Shown here one piece after another: positions 11,801 through 23,167 of a DNA stretch of 64,000 bases. How positions within the stretch are numbered: position 1 is the stretch's first letter; every line of letters starts with the position of its first letter. The notes under the pieces are model-generated. The model did no database searches. It saw only the letters and a list, made by a program, of their open reading frames with translations, and was not told the DNA's origin. The position numbers and the translations under genes were made by a program. Source of the stretch: Entoloma clypeatum (Eukaryota > Basidiomycota > Agaricomycetes > Agaricales > Entolomataceae); the NCBI GenBank assembly GCA_963565915.1, contig OY751496.1, positions 2,604,001 through 2,668,000 on the forward strand, in the 5' to 3' direction.

Positions 11801-13551
11801 AGGAAGACGCCTAGGGACAATAGGCGTGTGTCCATGTCTGGAATGTAGAATACCGGTCTGAGAAGATGGGTTTTAATTTCCCCTTTCAGGGTATGCCGTA
11901 CTGGAACGGCCCCAACTCCTAATATTTCCAGTTTCTTCCCTTTAGCTGCAGTTTGGACAAATCGCTTGACCGTGAGAGGTCTATAGTATGCGAAGTCTTT
12001 AAACTCATAGGTGAAGTGTAACGAGGCGCCGGAGTCTGATATCCACTGCGCGCGTTCTTTTTCCTTACAGTGTGTACAAGAGGCAAAATGTTTAATATAT
12101 TTTTTGTGTAGATCACTGCTGAAGTGATCTACGCACTCTGTAGTGGTACTAGCTAATATATCATACGTCTGTTGAGAGGCATAATTAGCTTTCCGCATTT
12201 GGTAAGGTTTGAGAGAAGAATGTGACGAACCGTCAAGTTCGATCAGCCCATCTTCGAATTGTTCCGGCCCCATCCGCTCGCTTTGATGGTCTATGTCCAT
12301 CATCCTGAGGGAGTCATCCAAAGGCGGAGTGACTCAACGCTGCTTGGATGGTCTTTCATCTTCTTCTGGGATAATTGTATCCAGAATTCGAAGATTTGAC
12401 CCTGAGGGACGAGCACCAATGCTCCGCGCGAGTTTTCTGACGTGGTCATTCTTTTTCCATGCAGACGGCTTGCCCGAAGGAAGCCCGGTGTACTGGGATG
12501 GAGGCGGGTTCATTCGTTGAAGGAGCGACTGCATTCTTTGAGAGTCTGGCTGGGCGGTACTCATCGTTTTTCCGCGCCCAGTGACGGTTGTGAAGGATGG
12601 TGGCGGAAGAGGAGGGAAGTGGATGGCGGGAGCAACAAACTCAATCGTTTCTTCCACATGGTCGGACGTGTTGTCCGCATTGTTGGCGCTCTTCTTCTGA
12701 TTGCGCCAGCGTCCTTTTCCCTTCTTCTTTTCAGAAGCGGTACTAGGGTCGGTCGAGTTAGGCTGCTTGTCAGCATCGTCTTGCGAGGTACTCAGCTTTT
12801 GCTGCTTTTCCCATTTGGGGTCTTGCCCCTTTCGCTTTGTCCCGGAGATTTTCCGGGCCTGCTCATTGGACGTACGAGTGGACCCAATTGAATACTTGTG
12901 CCGGTACTCTGAGATGATGCTATCCGCGACGGCTTTGTACGTGAAGTCGTCGGCGTCATAGAGCTGGAAGAGGGCGGTGGAGAGTGACAACCAGGCGTCG
13001 GGAATGGCACTTGCCAGGATCATGGCCTGCATCAGATCAGGGACATCAAATTTCGACTCGCTGAGACGGGCAAAAAGTGCTCCGAGGCGTTCTATTTCAG
13101 GGACCGGGTCACGACCTGACAGCTTGAAGGAAGCTGCCGCCTTGAAGTCGCCGAAGATGACGGCTGGGGTTACTTTTGAATAGTTATCCTTTAGGATCGT
13201 CCATGCTTCCAGAGCCGAGTTGCTATCCTTGATGTGGCGTCTGATCGCCTCAGAGACTTTGAGTCGGATTGACCCGAGGGCCATATCATTGTCTCTGATC
13301 CAACTCTTTTCTTCCTTGCGGAAGCCGGGCTGATCGACCGTGGCGACCAGCACAGGGGGAGCACTAGCGGTGGCGCCAGGAGTGGAGACCGTGGTAGTGA
13401 AATCGGCGATATCAGGGCGAGGGATGTCGCCAGAGACAAGGCGCCAGACCCCTTGATGGAGGAGGTAGGACTTCATTTTTTCCGCCCAACTTTGGTAGTC
13501 AATGCCGTCGAAGGCGGTGATGGCGTCAAGAGCAGAGCGAGAGGTAGACAT
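8824..13551 (-). pseudogene. Copia D gag-pol polyprotein with two in-frame TGA codons
   Basis: One continuous minus frame from Met 13551 to 8824, interrupted only by TGA at 12334-12336 and 10516-10518. Domain order: Gag (YQSWAEKMKSYLLHQGVW, UBN2-like); protease (WISDSGASLHFTYEF); integrase with the pre-integrase zinc motif (TWHKRLGHPNDQ...CTGCLKG) and catalytic HSDL / VDGGGEFDEY / QHQQNGRAERINRTL; RT (WVYNEKSDGRLKVCLVAKGF, VIYVDDSAFLG); RNase H (FTNSDWASDENTRKSTTGYF, TIALSSTEAEYMAL). Lengths are normal. Each TGA is preceded by CGT or CGA, which fits CGA-to-TGA change. The stop codons probably inactivate it. Confidence 0.92.
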
Positions 13552-13896
13552 TTTTAATGAATCTGAAAAAGGGTTTTCCCAATTAGTGATAATGAATTTA
13601 ATTTGAGAAAACAAGTAAATGATTCCTCATGGCATATTCCCTTCAGGAATAGTGGTCATGGGGAAAAACCCTTTTTGTGTGTCAGAAGTGTATGAGGTAT
13701 GATCGACTTTTCCACATGATGTGTACTAAGTCAATCCCCTTAGGGACGCTTCATGACAGGTACTTGTCGTAATGACATTTCCCAGGTTCATGTGTGAAGA
13801 AGTATGACTCAGAACCTAGATCTTGCGATTGGTTCTCCTGTCAACCAGGGTAGAGTGGGCAGGTACTTGCTGTTGCCAGCGTTCCCAAGTCCCTCT

Positions 13897-13916
13897 GCTA
13901 TCCGGGGCCCATAACC
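13897..13916 (-). other. Half-tRNA primer binding site of copia D
   Basis: The minus strand reads GGTTATGGGCCCCGGATAGC directly after the 5' LTR. GGTTATGGGC is complementary to the anticodon stem-loop of eukaryotic initiator tRNA-Met (GGGCTCATAACC, from family knowledge, one mismatch/wobble), as used by Drosophila copia and Ty5-like elements that prime from a cleaved tRNA. Confidence 0.8.
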
Positions 13917-14206
13917 TGTTGAAGTTCCACCTGGGTGCTAGCCACAGATGTACTGAGCAACACAGCTACAGTGGAAGTACTCTACATAACCGTTCTAGCC
14001 ACTTACATGGTTTGGAGGGGTGAGGCTGGTAAGAGCGATGGAGCTGGTTAAGAGTCAAGAGACAACTTGTTGACATTGACAGTTTCCTGGTCTTATATAC
14101 CGTACTACTGTTTGTACCAACCAAACAAGTATGTAATCGAAGATGTGTAAAGGTCACGTGATGTAATCTAATCTAATCTAATCTATGTGATGGAAAAGTT
14201 TCAACA
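13917..14206 (-). repeat. 5' LTR of copia D
   Basis: 290 bp, TGTTGAAGTTCC...GTTTCAACA on the plus strand. Contains a TATATACC-like box at 14094-14101. Confidence 0.93.
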
Positions 14207-14211
14207 AGAAC

Positions 14212-15602
14212 ATCACCAATGGTTCATAGAGTCCGTGATTGGTCCGAAAAGCGGCCTTCCACTCATCTCCGGGTTTTCTCCGTACATTGTTGTAACCCCA
14301 GCGGATGTCGAGTTTGGTGAAGTATTGAGCGTGTTGAAGTTTATTGATCAGTTCGGATATGAGCGGAAGCGGATACTTGTTTTTGATAGTTTTGGAATTG
14401 AGTGACTGGTAGTCTTGTACAAGACGAAGGGAGCCATCCTTTTTCTTGATATAGAACACCGGAGATGCCATCGGAGACTTGGAAGGGCGGATCCGACCAG
14501 TTGCAAGGTTTTCCTCCAAAAACGCGTCGAGTTCTTTCTGTTCGTTCGGGGCGAGCGGATATACCTTACAACCCGCCGGAGAGGCGTCCGGAACAAGTTC
14601 GATGGCGTGGTCCCACGTCCGCTCTTCTGGTAAGGTGTCGAAAGAGGTCTTTGAGAATACGTCTTCGAAATCAAACAAGTGGTCTGGTATGGAGTCGCAG
14701 AAAGATTTGGGTTTTTGGTTACTGAGGAAGGCCTCCGATAGACGTTGCGAGATATTGGATGAAGCGTGGATGAACTCCGCCTCCGTGGGTACTGTTCCAA
14801 CAAAAAGGCGATCTCCCTCCTCAAACTCATCCTCTTCCTCATCGTCTTCCGCTAACTCCTCCGCTTCCTCTCCTTCTGTGACATCCTCCACCCATGGGCC
14901 ACGCGGAGCCTCCTCCGCTAATCCGGACATCAGAGTGGAACCCATCCGACAGGCTCGGATGCGGACTTGTTCAAACTTCCGCTCCTTCCGCTCTTGGGCT
15001 GCCTCCTGTTGGCATGTCCGACATCGTGCAGGACACCGGCTCATCTTCACTTCCCCTGAAGCCCAATCTACCTCGGGGTTGTGTTCTTTGAGCCAAGTGA
15101 AGCCTAACACGATTTCTTGTTTTCCCAAGCTTGTGACTGCAAGCTGGGTCCGTTCCGAGTGATCCCGATAGCGGAGCACTATGTCCAACACCTCCGTTAT
15201 TGCTCCGGCCTCATTCGGAGTTCCGTCGATGTTGTATACCGGAATTGCACGTTGTAGTTTTCGAGTAGAGAGTCAGTGTTTCTCGACCAGAGTACGTTCA
15301 ATAAATGATCCTGTTGCCCCACTGTCGAGTAAGGCCTTTTGTGATAGTATGTCTTTAGTGTCAGTAGTTTCGAGAACTATGTCTAGTTTGAGGGAATTGT
15401 CGGAGCGAGCGGCTGCGGCGAGAACATATTGTTTTGGAAGCCGCCGCTCCCACTTAGAGAAGCGGATGCGGATAGGGTTTGCGGAGTTGGGTGCGACTAT
15501 AGGATCGTTTGCAGGCTTAGAGATGGAGGGTATAGGATCATATTGTTCCATAAATAAGGCAGCATAACGATTTTTAGTAGACAACGAGGGCGCACTGTTC
15601 AC
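14212..15602 (-). pseudogene. Element C pol, N-terminal part: protease and start of RT
   Basis: Reads from 15602, overlapping the end of gag in the -1 frame. Protease core ALLDSGATGSFIERTL, then TGA at 15273-15275, then continuing IVLGFTWLKEHNPEVDW, an acidic linker (EEAEELAEDDEEEDEFEE), and RT residues [16 protein letters not shown] and YFTKLDIRWGYNNVR up to the D insertion at 14207. The remainder of RT resumes at 8453. No obvious slippery heptamer is visible at the gag-pol overlap. Confidence 0.88.
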
Positions 15603-16729
15603 TCGCTGTGGGGAGGAAAATCCTCCTGTCCTTCCTCCGACTCCGCAGACTCCATGGGCGGAACGGAGTTGCCTTCCGCCGTGTCCTTAACCACGAGTTG
15701 TTCCATGATAAACTCGTCTTGTTCCTCCATCGTCATGAATTGGACGTCGAAGCGAAGGGGGCATTCACAACTGAAGTGACCCGTTTTGTTACATCTGAAG
15801 CATGCATTGGCATTCTTGCCTTTGACGCGTGAAGTATCAATGTCCATTGCATTAGGGTCCCTTGTCGGCGGAGCGGTTGCGGATGCGAGCGGAGCTGGAC
15901 GCGGAGTGAATGGAATGTAGGGGCGAGGGAATACTGAGGTGCCAGGTACCCTTGGTCCGACGACGTTGTGGAAGGCGGATATGCGGGTCGGAGCAGTGGC
16001 TTTGAAGGCTTTGTTGGCAATCCTATTGTCGTCGTTGACTCGTGCTGCAGAGTACCACTCATCGGGGTTGTCGTCCGCAGGCCGTCCGTGGGTCAGGGTG
16101 GCGATCTCGTTCTGAATGTCGGAACGGAGACCATGGCGGAATTTGGGTACTATATTGGTATCCTCCTGATAGCCTGCTTTGTCAATGTAGTCTTTGAACT
16201 CGTCAATATAGGTCTCGACATCCCGTTGACCTTGATAATAGGATTCTCCTTCGAGGATCAGTCTCGCGTCCTGTTCCTCATTCTTCGGAGTGAACTCCGT
16301 TGTCAAGACGGCGCGGAAGTCCACCCAAGTCTGATAAGGCGGAGCACCGGTCCTCCGCTCTTGTCGGATAATGCGATCCGCAAAGCGTGCTGCGCGTCCA
16401 CTCTTCATGAAAGATAAGGCCCAATAAATTTTAGCGTGGCCGTCTGCGAACTGTTCCGGAGCCAGCCCCATAAACAATTCACAGGAGTTTAGAAAGGTCC
16501 AGCCATTTGCGCGCGATCCGTCGAAGTCTGACGGATTGGCAGGTTTTGCTCAACGCACGCCCGGATTGGCCGGAGCCAGCGGAGCAGGTGGGATAGGTGG
16601 CGGAGCTGGGGCAGGAATTGCGTTGAAGGCGAGGAGGAGTTGGTCAAGTTGAGTTGAGATATCAGCGAGAGTTTGACGTTGTTCCTGGAACTCATGCTCG
16701 AGCTGTTCAAGGCAATTGGGGTCGTCCAT
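15599..16729 (-). pseudogene. Element C gag with one in-frame TGA
   Basis: Met at 16729 (MDDPNCLEQLEHEFQEQRQ), a short coiled-coil, a Pro/Ala hinge and then TGA at 16550-16552 (context GTGCGTTGAGCA). It continues in the same frame with FDGSRANGWTFLNSCELF, the capsid core (YYQGQRDVETYIDEFKDYID) and zinc knuckle CFRCNKTGHFSCEC, ending at TGA 15599. About 376 residues in total, normal for fungal chromoviral Gag. Confidence 0.87.
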
Positions 16730-16878
16730 TACTATGCGCGGAGCAGAATCACCAGTTACGGAGAGGTAATTAGAAGAGCTGGAAGGGGTGTGAGATGTAT
16801 CAGAGTCGGACGTGGACGAAGCTACTCCGAAGCGCGGAATCGTGACAACAATGCAATTGGACCCGGTCCAATTAGATG

Positions 16879-17018
16879 AGAACTTTCTACTGTAAGGGCG
16901 ACCTTACGATCCAAGACTCAAACTCAGATACTCGCAAGGGAGATCCGAAGTTTAGATTGAGCAGTCTGATAACTAATACAACACATACCTTGCAAGGGAG
17001 ATCCGAAGAGAAAGTTCT
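16879..17018 (-). other. Self-priming pair of element C
   Basis: The primer site at 16879-16888 (two bases from the LTR at 16891) reads AGAAAGTTCT on the minus strand. The complementary AGAACTTTCT lies inside the 5' LTR at 17009-17018, about 30 bases downstream of a TATTTAT box (minus strand). See the Part 2 finding on self-priming. Confidence 0.65.
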
Positions 17019-17334
17019 AAGGATTCCCTTGCAAGCCAGTTAGATAAATAGTAAAGTGAGATATGAAATAAAAGATAAAACGAGACATATGAATGATGAG
17101 TAATGGTCGGGAGTAGGGATGGGGGATGAATGGAAACAAGATGAATGATAGTACCTGCGATCCGACGTGTGGAGGAGCGGAGGGGCGCGGAGTCGTCGGA
17201 TGTGGAGAGGTGCAGAGAGGTGAATAAGATGTCGGAGGCAACAGATACGATCGGAGGGCGTCGGAGGACGTCGGAGGACATCGGAGATGGTGGAAATGAA
17301 AGGAAAGGGAAAGTGCAAAGTGGTTGCCCTTACA
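16891..17334 (-). repeat. 5' LTR of element C
   Basis: 444 bp, same ends as 5495-5928. Contains runs of GCGGA/TCGGAG. Confidence 0.93.
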
Positions 17335-18355
17335 GTCGTTGGCGTTCTTGGGGAGTTAGTTTCCTGTCTTTGCCAAGTTTGTCGGAGAGGGCGGATTTCG
17401 GGGAGGTGGATGACGATTTTTGTTGTTGCGAGTTGGGTTTAGATGATGAGGAGTTGTTGTTGGAGGATGCGGGGGTCTGTTTTTTGTCGGATTTGTCGGA
17501 TTTGTTGGACTTCGGAGTAGATTTGTCGGAGGAGCGCAATTTCTCGCATTGACGTTCCCAGTAGCGAGCATCAATGTTATGGGCCATTACTTTCAACTCA
17601 GCGAGAGTCTTTGGTTTGGGAAAAGTCCCCAAAACGTCCTTGATGTGTTCCGCTGAGCCGGTATAGTACCGATATCGGAGCGCGCCATCATCCCACTGTG
17701 TGCAAGCAGAAAGATGTTTGAAGTCCACGTTGTAACGTAGGATCTTCTGATTGTCACGCATCCGAAGGTGATCCAGGCTATCCTCTGCTTCTCCAGTCAG
17801 ATCGATAGGTCCGAATTCAGATCGGAGGATGTGCACAAAGGCGGACCAGTCATCCAACCAGACAGAGTCGTCGTCGGACTCTCCCAAGAGGGTGGGCTCA
17901 AACCATTTGAGCGCAGTTCCTCAGAGGTACGACAGAGCAAAACTGACTTTGTTATCATCATCGTCAAAGGCGGGGTTGTTTCGGAAATATAGTGTGCATT
18001 GTGCGAGGAAACTGGTGAGTTTCCGAGAGTCGGAACCGTCAAAAGTGTCGGGTTCCTTCAACTTCTTTTTCGGAGTCTTCGGAGTCTCTCTACGTCGGAG
18101 CTCCTGCGTCATAAGCATAATTGCTTCAGCGAGGTTTGGAGTTTGCTCGCGATGGAAAGGATTGTTGTCATCGAAAGGAGAAGTCAGAGATTTGTGGGAA
18201 TGACAGGATCCTTCAGGGATCGGAGGTCCCGATGTCTGAGGTGTTCAGGGACGTGGTGTCGGAGATATGGGGTCAGATTTGGGTTCTGCGGAAAGATCTT
18301 GGAACGTATGTAGAAATGACGCCCTGGTGTCCTGCAGGTTTGAAGCTTCTGCCGC
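17335..18355 (-). pseudogene. Gag middle part of element A
   Basis: Continues the A gag between C and E: KKLKEPDTFDGSDSRKLTSF, capsid residues WFEPTLLGESDDDSVWLDD with a frame break near 17920, ILRYNVDFKHLSACTQWDD, and a Ser/Lys/Asp-rich tail. It aligns residue by residue with B gag (31266-32492). The gene is broken by C on the C-terminal side and by E on the N-terminal side. Confidence 0.9.
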
Positions 18356-19445
18356 TGAAAAGCGAGTTTGTGACGAGCGCCGAAAATGCGAGAGACTCTG
18401 GTCAGAGCTCTACAAACACCTCAAACACCCAACAACACTCTCAACAAATAGTTCTAGGGGTGGTGGGAAAGAACCACTTATTTCGTAAGTAGGTTTGGTT
18501 CGTTTGCCTTTGTAGAATGTCAACTCGCGAGCGCGCGTCGATATTCTGAGTGTAATTCAATAATATAAAATTAAGGAATTGGATTTTTGTCACGGAGACG
18601 GTTCACTGAGCGCACGGAGCTAAGAGACAGAAGAGGGGGCCTCGTTCTAATCTACAGTACATGGCTGATACCTACTGGTTTTTATACATGACGAGAGATG
18701 AAATTTATATATAAGGTTTATCACAAGATATGTCCATAACAAATCGGCTTTTAGGGTATCTGTTATTTGGGCATGGTCCAAATATCCACATGGGTCTTTT
18801 AAACATATTTCCGAGGTGTCGAGAGGGCAACCGGCCCTGGCGGAGTGGAGCGACAAGAATGCGTCGTTTCACGAGCATTCTAGAAGTCCGCATCAATATT
18901 GATGTTGTCGATCGATCGATCGAGTTCCCGGTTGTCATCGATCAAGGGTCCGAAGCGTCACGGACCGGATCCTGTCCATCAAAAGCGATCAACGACCCCG
19001 TTTCCAGGGTGCATTCTATTTCCGGTAAGTTCACATGGCTCGGCATCACGGCATCAGTGATCGGCCGCCTTGTTCTGTGATGCGTTCGGTACAGTGCGTC
19101 GCGTTCGAGATAATAAATCCCCCATGCCTCCGATTGTCCATATATAGTAATAGTCAATGGATAGGGTGATAGACCATAGAATATTGGTATTAATGTTGGG
19201 TCCCCTCAATGGTCTTATCCATTAAGAATAGAATTATTGTGTCAAGTCTATGGTTAAGCCCTCAGAATGTGACTGTTCCCATGATCATGACTAAAGGTGG
19301 TCCAGTGGTATGTAGACTCTCTAGGTAGCCAGTAGTACCATCAGTTCCAATAGAATGTGTTTAATGGGAGCAACATTATATTCTTTTATTGATAAAAGTG
19401 TGGGATTTATGCATTTTCATGCACAGCCGCACAGCGGTCGTATCA
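18356..19445 (-). repeat. 3' LTR of element E
   Basis: 1,090 bp, TG...CA ends, near-identical to 25368-26457. Contains a CGATCGATCGATCGA run and short inverted repeats near 19140-19230. Confidence 0.92.
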
Positions 19446-22400
19446 TCTCCCCCACACTAAAAACAGATTGTCCCCAATCATCAGGGTGGACTGTTTTCGG
19501 GTCAACAGGTTCATTATTTCGTCAAAATCTTTTAAGTTTATTTCGCATTTTTCCCTTTTTATTTACTAGTCCGGGTTAATGGACGAGAAAACGGCGGGGT
19601 ACTCTCTTTGCATCCAGTGACAGTGCGGACCATCGGAGAGCTGCAACAGCTCTGCCTTCAGTCGAGCATGTGTGAGTGGCCCGGTGTTTACTACGCTTGA
19701 CGCCAGTTCTCACGGTTCCGTTTGTAGCAACTCATTTAAGTCGTGTGCATCAGGTGATCAATTGGTCATCCGTTGATTCGGTCACGGTATCAACAATGAG
19801 CGGTGAGTGCTTCCGTCCTCGTTGCTCACTCCGTCGGGATCCGTTCGACATCCTCAGGTGAGTCCTGTTTCATTCTGTTTTATTCCATTTAATTGAAGTC
19901 CTCAAGACTTCGACACCGGACGTCAAGTCCATTTCCACTCAGCATGTTTCATTTCCGAATTCCGAGCCGCCGCGCGAATGCTCTCAATCAACAATGCGCG
20001 GTGCGTGGGACTTTGTCCTTGGTCTCTTTTGCTTCCGTCTCTCACTTCGTCGAGTTTCGTTCGACACAGTGGGTAAGTCGGGTCTTCTTTCATTCTATTC
20101 ATTTAATTCATTTGAACCTTTCCAGGTCCATGCAGATTTCGAACAACGGATCGTCAAGACCGTTCGAGCGAGCCGTTTCAGATTCAGGGCCGACGCGCCG
20201 GGTAGGGACCAGAGCGTTGGCGTGGGTCAATTTCGGTAGCTGGTGGGTCTTTGCATTGCATCAATGCAACCTTACGGGTACGCTGGTTTTTTTTTGTGCA
20301 TAGATCGTTTGTTCAACACGATCGTCGGCTTCACCGACCCCGTCCGGTTTTGGATTCTGGATTCAGGAAAGACATGCTGTCTTTCCTGACGGCCCGACCT
20401 GGTGTGGTCGTTCCCGTTCGTTCCGGTACGGTTTCGTTTGTCCATATCAAGATCAAGAAATTTTCGTCCAGTGCACGCCTGTTACATTGGAACGGTACGA
20501 TCTTCAACTGTCTCGATGTTGTTCAACACCGTTCGGTCAAAATCGCAAAATCTCAGGCCAAGTCCAGCCGTTCGCGAGCCGGCGATAGACCGAAATCGAG
20601 CTCAGGCGTTGTCAATCACCAAGTACCCGACAATCGATCCGGCGGTAAGACTTTGTCAATCTCAGAGGGGCAAGACAGGGCAAGACAAGGTGTGTAATCA
20701 CACTCCTCCCTCCCCAGGCAAGAAGATCTGACTCTCCGAGTCATAGCGTTCCAGCACGTCAAGCTCGAACTCGATGCATTTCAAGTCCACGTCTACTGAG
20801 CGTCTCCGGTTGCAAGTCCAGCTCGTTCTGCGCGATACGAAGCACGGCGGACACACGTTTACTGTCTACCAGACGAGGTATGCTGTCCTTTTGTTCACTT
20901 GTCGCCCTCCGTTTAATGGCAGCCAATCAAGGTGCGGGGATGCTTTCAATAGCAATCCTAGGGTTTTGTTTCGAGGCAGAGAGGCTGGGTAAGCTCCTCT
21001 GAATGTTTATCTGACAGGGATGACTCGGCAGAGGCTACCAGTTCGAGAGGCGCTGCTTGGTACGGGCAGAACCGGGACACCATCAAGTCCTTACGACCAG
21101 GTATGTTCATTGTACATGTATCACCGCCTGTCACATTCAATTCGGCAAACTGTTTGCTTCGTTTTCGGCCAAACGGCGACAGTACCAAAGTCCTCAAGAC
21201 CAGGTACGTTGTCCTTACATCCAATCATAGTCATTTTCAGTTCACAAACAATTTCCAGCATCCTAGGGACGTCAATAAGTACGAACGTCTCATTTCAACT
21301 GTGGGGCGGTGGGCGGGCCTTTCGGGTCGTTGCAGAAGGTAGAACAAGCTACGGTCTGCTCGCATATGAGGCGTGTCACCTTCGTGGCAACACGCGGTGT
21401 TTTGAGAGGGCGAGTAAGGTACGTCTGCCTTATCGTCCGTTCCAGAGTCAAATCTAACAGCTCGTTCTCATTCAGGATGGCTGCGTAGGCGTTGTACACT
21501 GGAGTAGCCACGGACGTCGTCCTTTTCGCATTCGCTATTTTATTTCACAAGACGACCCACTCGGAGTAGTACTCCCAGTGCGGTACGGGTCAGTCAATCC
21601 TCGCCGGAGTAGTACTCCCCGCGACGGAACACGTTTGGTGGATTCGTAGGTTGACGAGGGCGTCTTCGACTTGGCTAGGTTTCAGTCCTTGCCTCGTTGG
21701 TTGAGCAGGTGCGTACTTTCGATCAAATCTCACCCTCATGCTCATTTTCATTCCATAGTTCATGTTTACCGTCAATGTTCATTCAAGAACATTGAGGAAT
21801 GGTCCGTACATGTTAGATCTCCACTCAGATTCGTGAGGTGAGTCCGTTCCTTCGTTGATAAGCTGTCAAGCTTAGCATAAACGCTAGTCCAGCGTTACCG
21901 AATCAAACGAGCGACGTTCAGGGGATTTCCTCTGACAAGCTGGGGACGTTGGGCTAGTCGCCCTTTTGTGTCAAGTCTTTTGCCATGAGACGAAGGCCTT
22001 CAGTGTCACGTCACCGCGTCTTCTAAGGCAATTAGGGTGCGTCTTTCTCTTTGCCTTTATCACGAAAACGTTCCAATGTTCCATTCTATTTACAGTGGTC
22101 AGTAAAGCTGTCTCGCTGGTCCACATCATAGACTTCGCTTTTTCGGAGAACCAGGTGCGCAACTCGGTGAAATTACACCTTATTCGTAACTTCTAATTCA
22201 TAGTTCAGTTCCACAGTCAGTATTCAATCAAGAACAACACGACGGGCCCTGTGCGATGTAATTTCAATAATCGCAAGGTGGGTTCAACCCTTTTCTATGC
22301 GGCGCTGAAACAATCAAACTGAATTCGTCGCTAGTCCATCATCAGAATCAACTGGCGATGTCTTTGGCATTTCAAGACACCAGAGTGTCCCTCTCGTCGT

Positions 22401-23165
22401 TCCAGCGGGTCAGGCGCGATCGGTCTAGCCTTTCCATCGTGAAGGCCTTTACGGTAATGAGTGGGCTTTCGGCGCCACGTCATCAGCACGAACGGTAAGC
22501 CTTGTCAAATTTCGTTGACTTTTGAGGCGAAACGCTCAATCGTTCCTTGCCCCACAGGTCTATTCTTTTGAAGGTTCGGAGTGGAAACATTGGCGATCTA
22601 TTTCGTAGATAATAGTAGTACCTGTAGTTACAGATATTTCGTATCCTGTAGTCACAATGTACATTTTCATCCATACGATCTGCGGTGAGCTAAGATCCAG
22701 GGCCAGGATGCCAAGGTATGGCTTCCGGTCTACTGCCTTATAACTGATTCAAGTCTGGCTCATCGTCGAGGTATGTATCATTATCGTCCAGTTGATCGTG
22801 TCTAATGTTCTCAAATTAGATGTCCAGTTGAGGCTTTCTAGTCCCTTCGGATTCTATGTTCAGATCCTCCGGACTTGGTTGTTCAATTTTCCCTTTAGCG
22901 GAGACATCTCGGCTGCAAGTTCGAGATGGTTTGCTTGGTATAGGCCGAATCTCAACGCACTACTGAGTCCTCAAGACTAGCTGCATGGTTCGTGCCTTTG
23001 ATTTCATTAATTCCGAGTGCCAGTTCAATTGGTTCCTTGACGAACCTGTCTAAGTCCGTCTTGGTCCGTTCTTTTCCGATGAGCTTTTTAATTCGATTTT
23101 TCTAAGTTTCCTACAGATACATGTCCAACATCGCCATCCGACTCATTTCATAGAGCGCGGGTCGC
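19446..23165. other. Long non-coding interior of element E with splice-like array
   Basis: No long ORF on either strand. The plus strand (antisense to gag) contains many consensus 5' splice sites (for example 19803, 19858, 20073, 20877, 20987, 21100, 21204, 21418, 21709, 21838, 22038, 22154, 22771) spaced roughly 60-200 bases, often followed by pyrimidine-rich stretches and CAG (for example TTTCCAG at about 20127). Some segments are diverged repeats ending CTCAAGACCAGGTAYGTT. This may be a many-exon antisense transcript or a decayed tandem repeat. Confidence 0.4.
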
Positions 23166-23167
23166 GA

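Larger units (their letters stand above)
8459..14206 (-). mobile_element. Copia element D, inserted in RT of element C
   Basis: LTRs TGTTGAAG...TTTCAACA at 8459-8755 and 13917-14206; target duplication AGAAC at 8454-8458 and 14207-14211. Sense is minus. The primer site directly abuts the 5' LTR (GGTTATGGGCCCCGGATAGC on the minus strand, plus-strand 13897-13916), and a G-rich polypurine tract lies at 8756-8764. The LTRs differ by an 18-19 bp unit and a short ATCTA repeat, so this is not a fresh insertion. Confidence 0.95.
5495..17334 (-). mobile_element. Chromodomain Gypsy element C, inserted in gag of A
   Basis: LTRs begin TGTAAGGGC and end GCCCTTACA at 5495-5928 and 16891-17334; target duplication GTCGT at 5490-5494 and 17335-17339. 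The element sense is minus: gag (16729-15599), then protease-RT-RNase H-integrase-chromodomain (15602-5940), with copia D inserted in RT. A polypurine tract (AAGGGGGGG on the minus strand) abuts the 3' LTR at 5929-5940. A self-priming type site lies at 16879-16888. Several in-frame TGA codons break gag and pol. Confidence 0.95.

Noticed and set aside
10516..12336. UGA readthrough or selenocysteine in Copia D
   Set aside because: TGA codons are scattered through D, C and B at non-equivalent positions and fit CGA-to-TGA mutation; copy A shows CGA at the B site.
13897..13916. tRNA gene fragment
   Set aside because: The tRNA-iMet-like stretch abuts an LTR and recurs in D, H and L, so it is a primer binding site.
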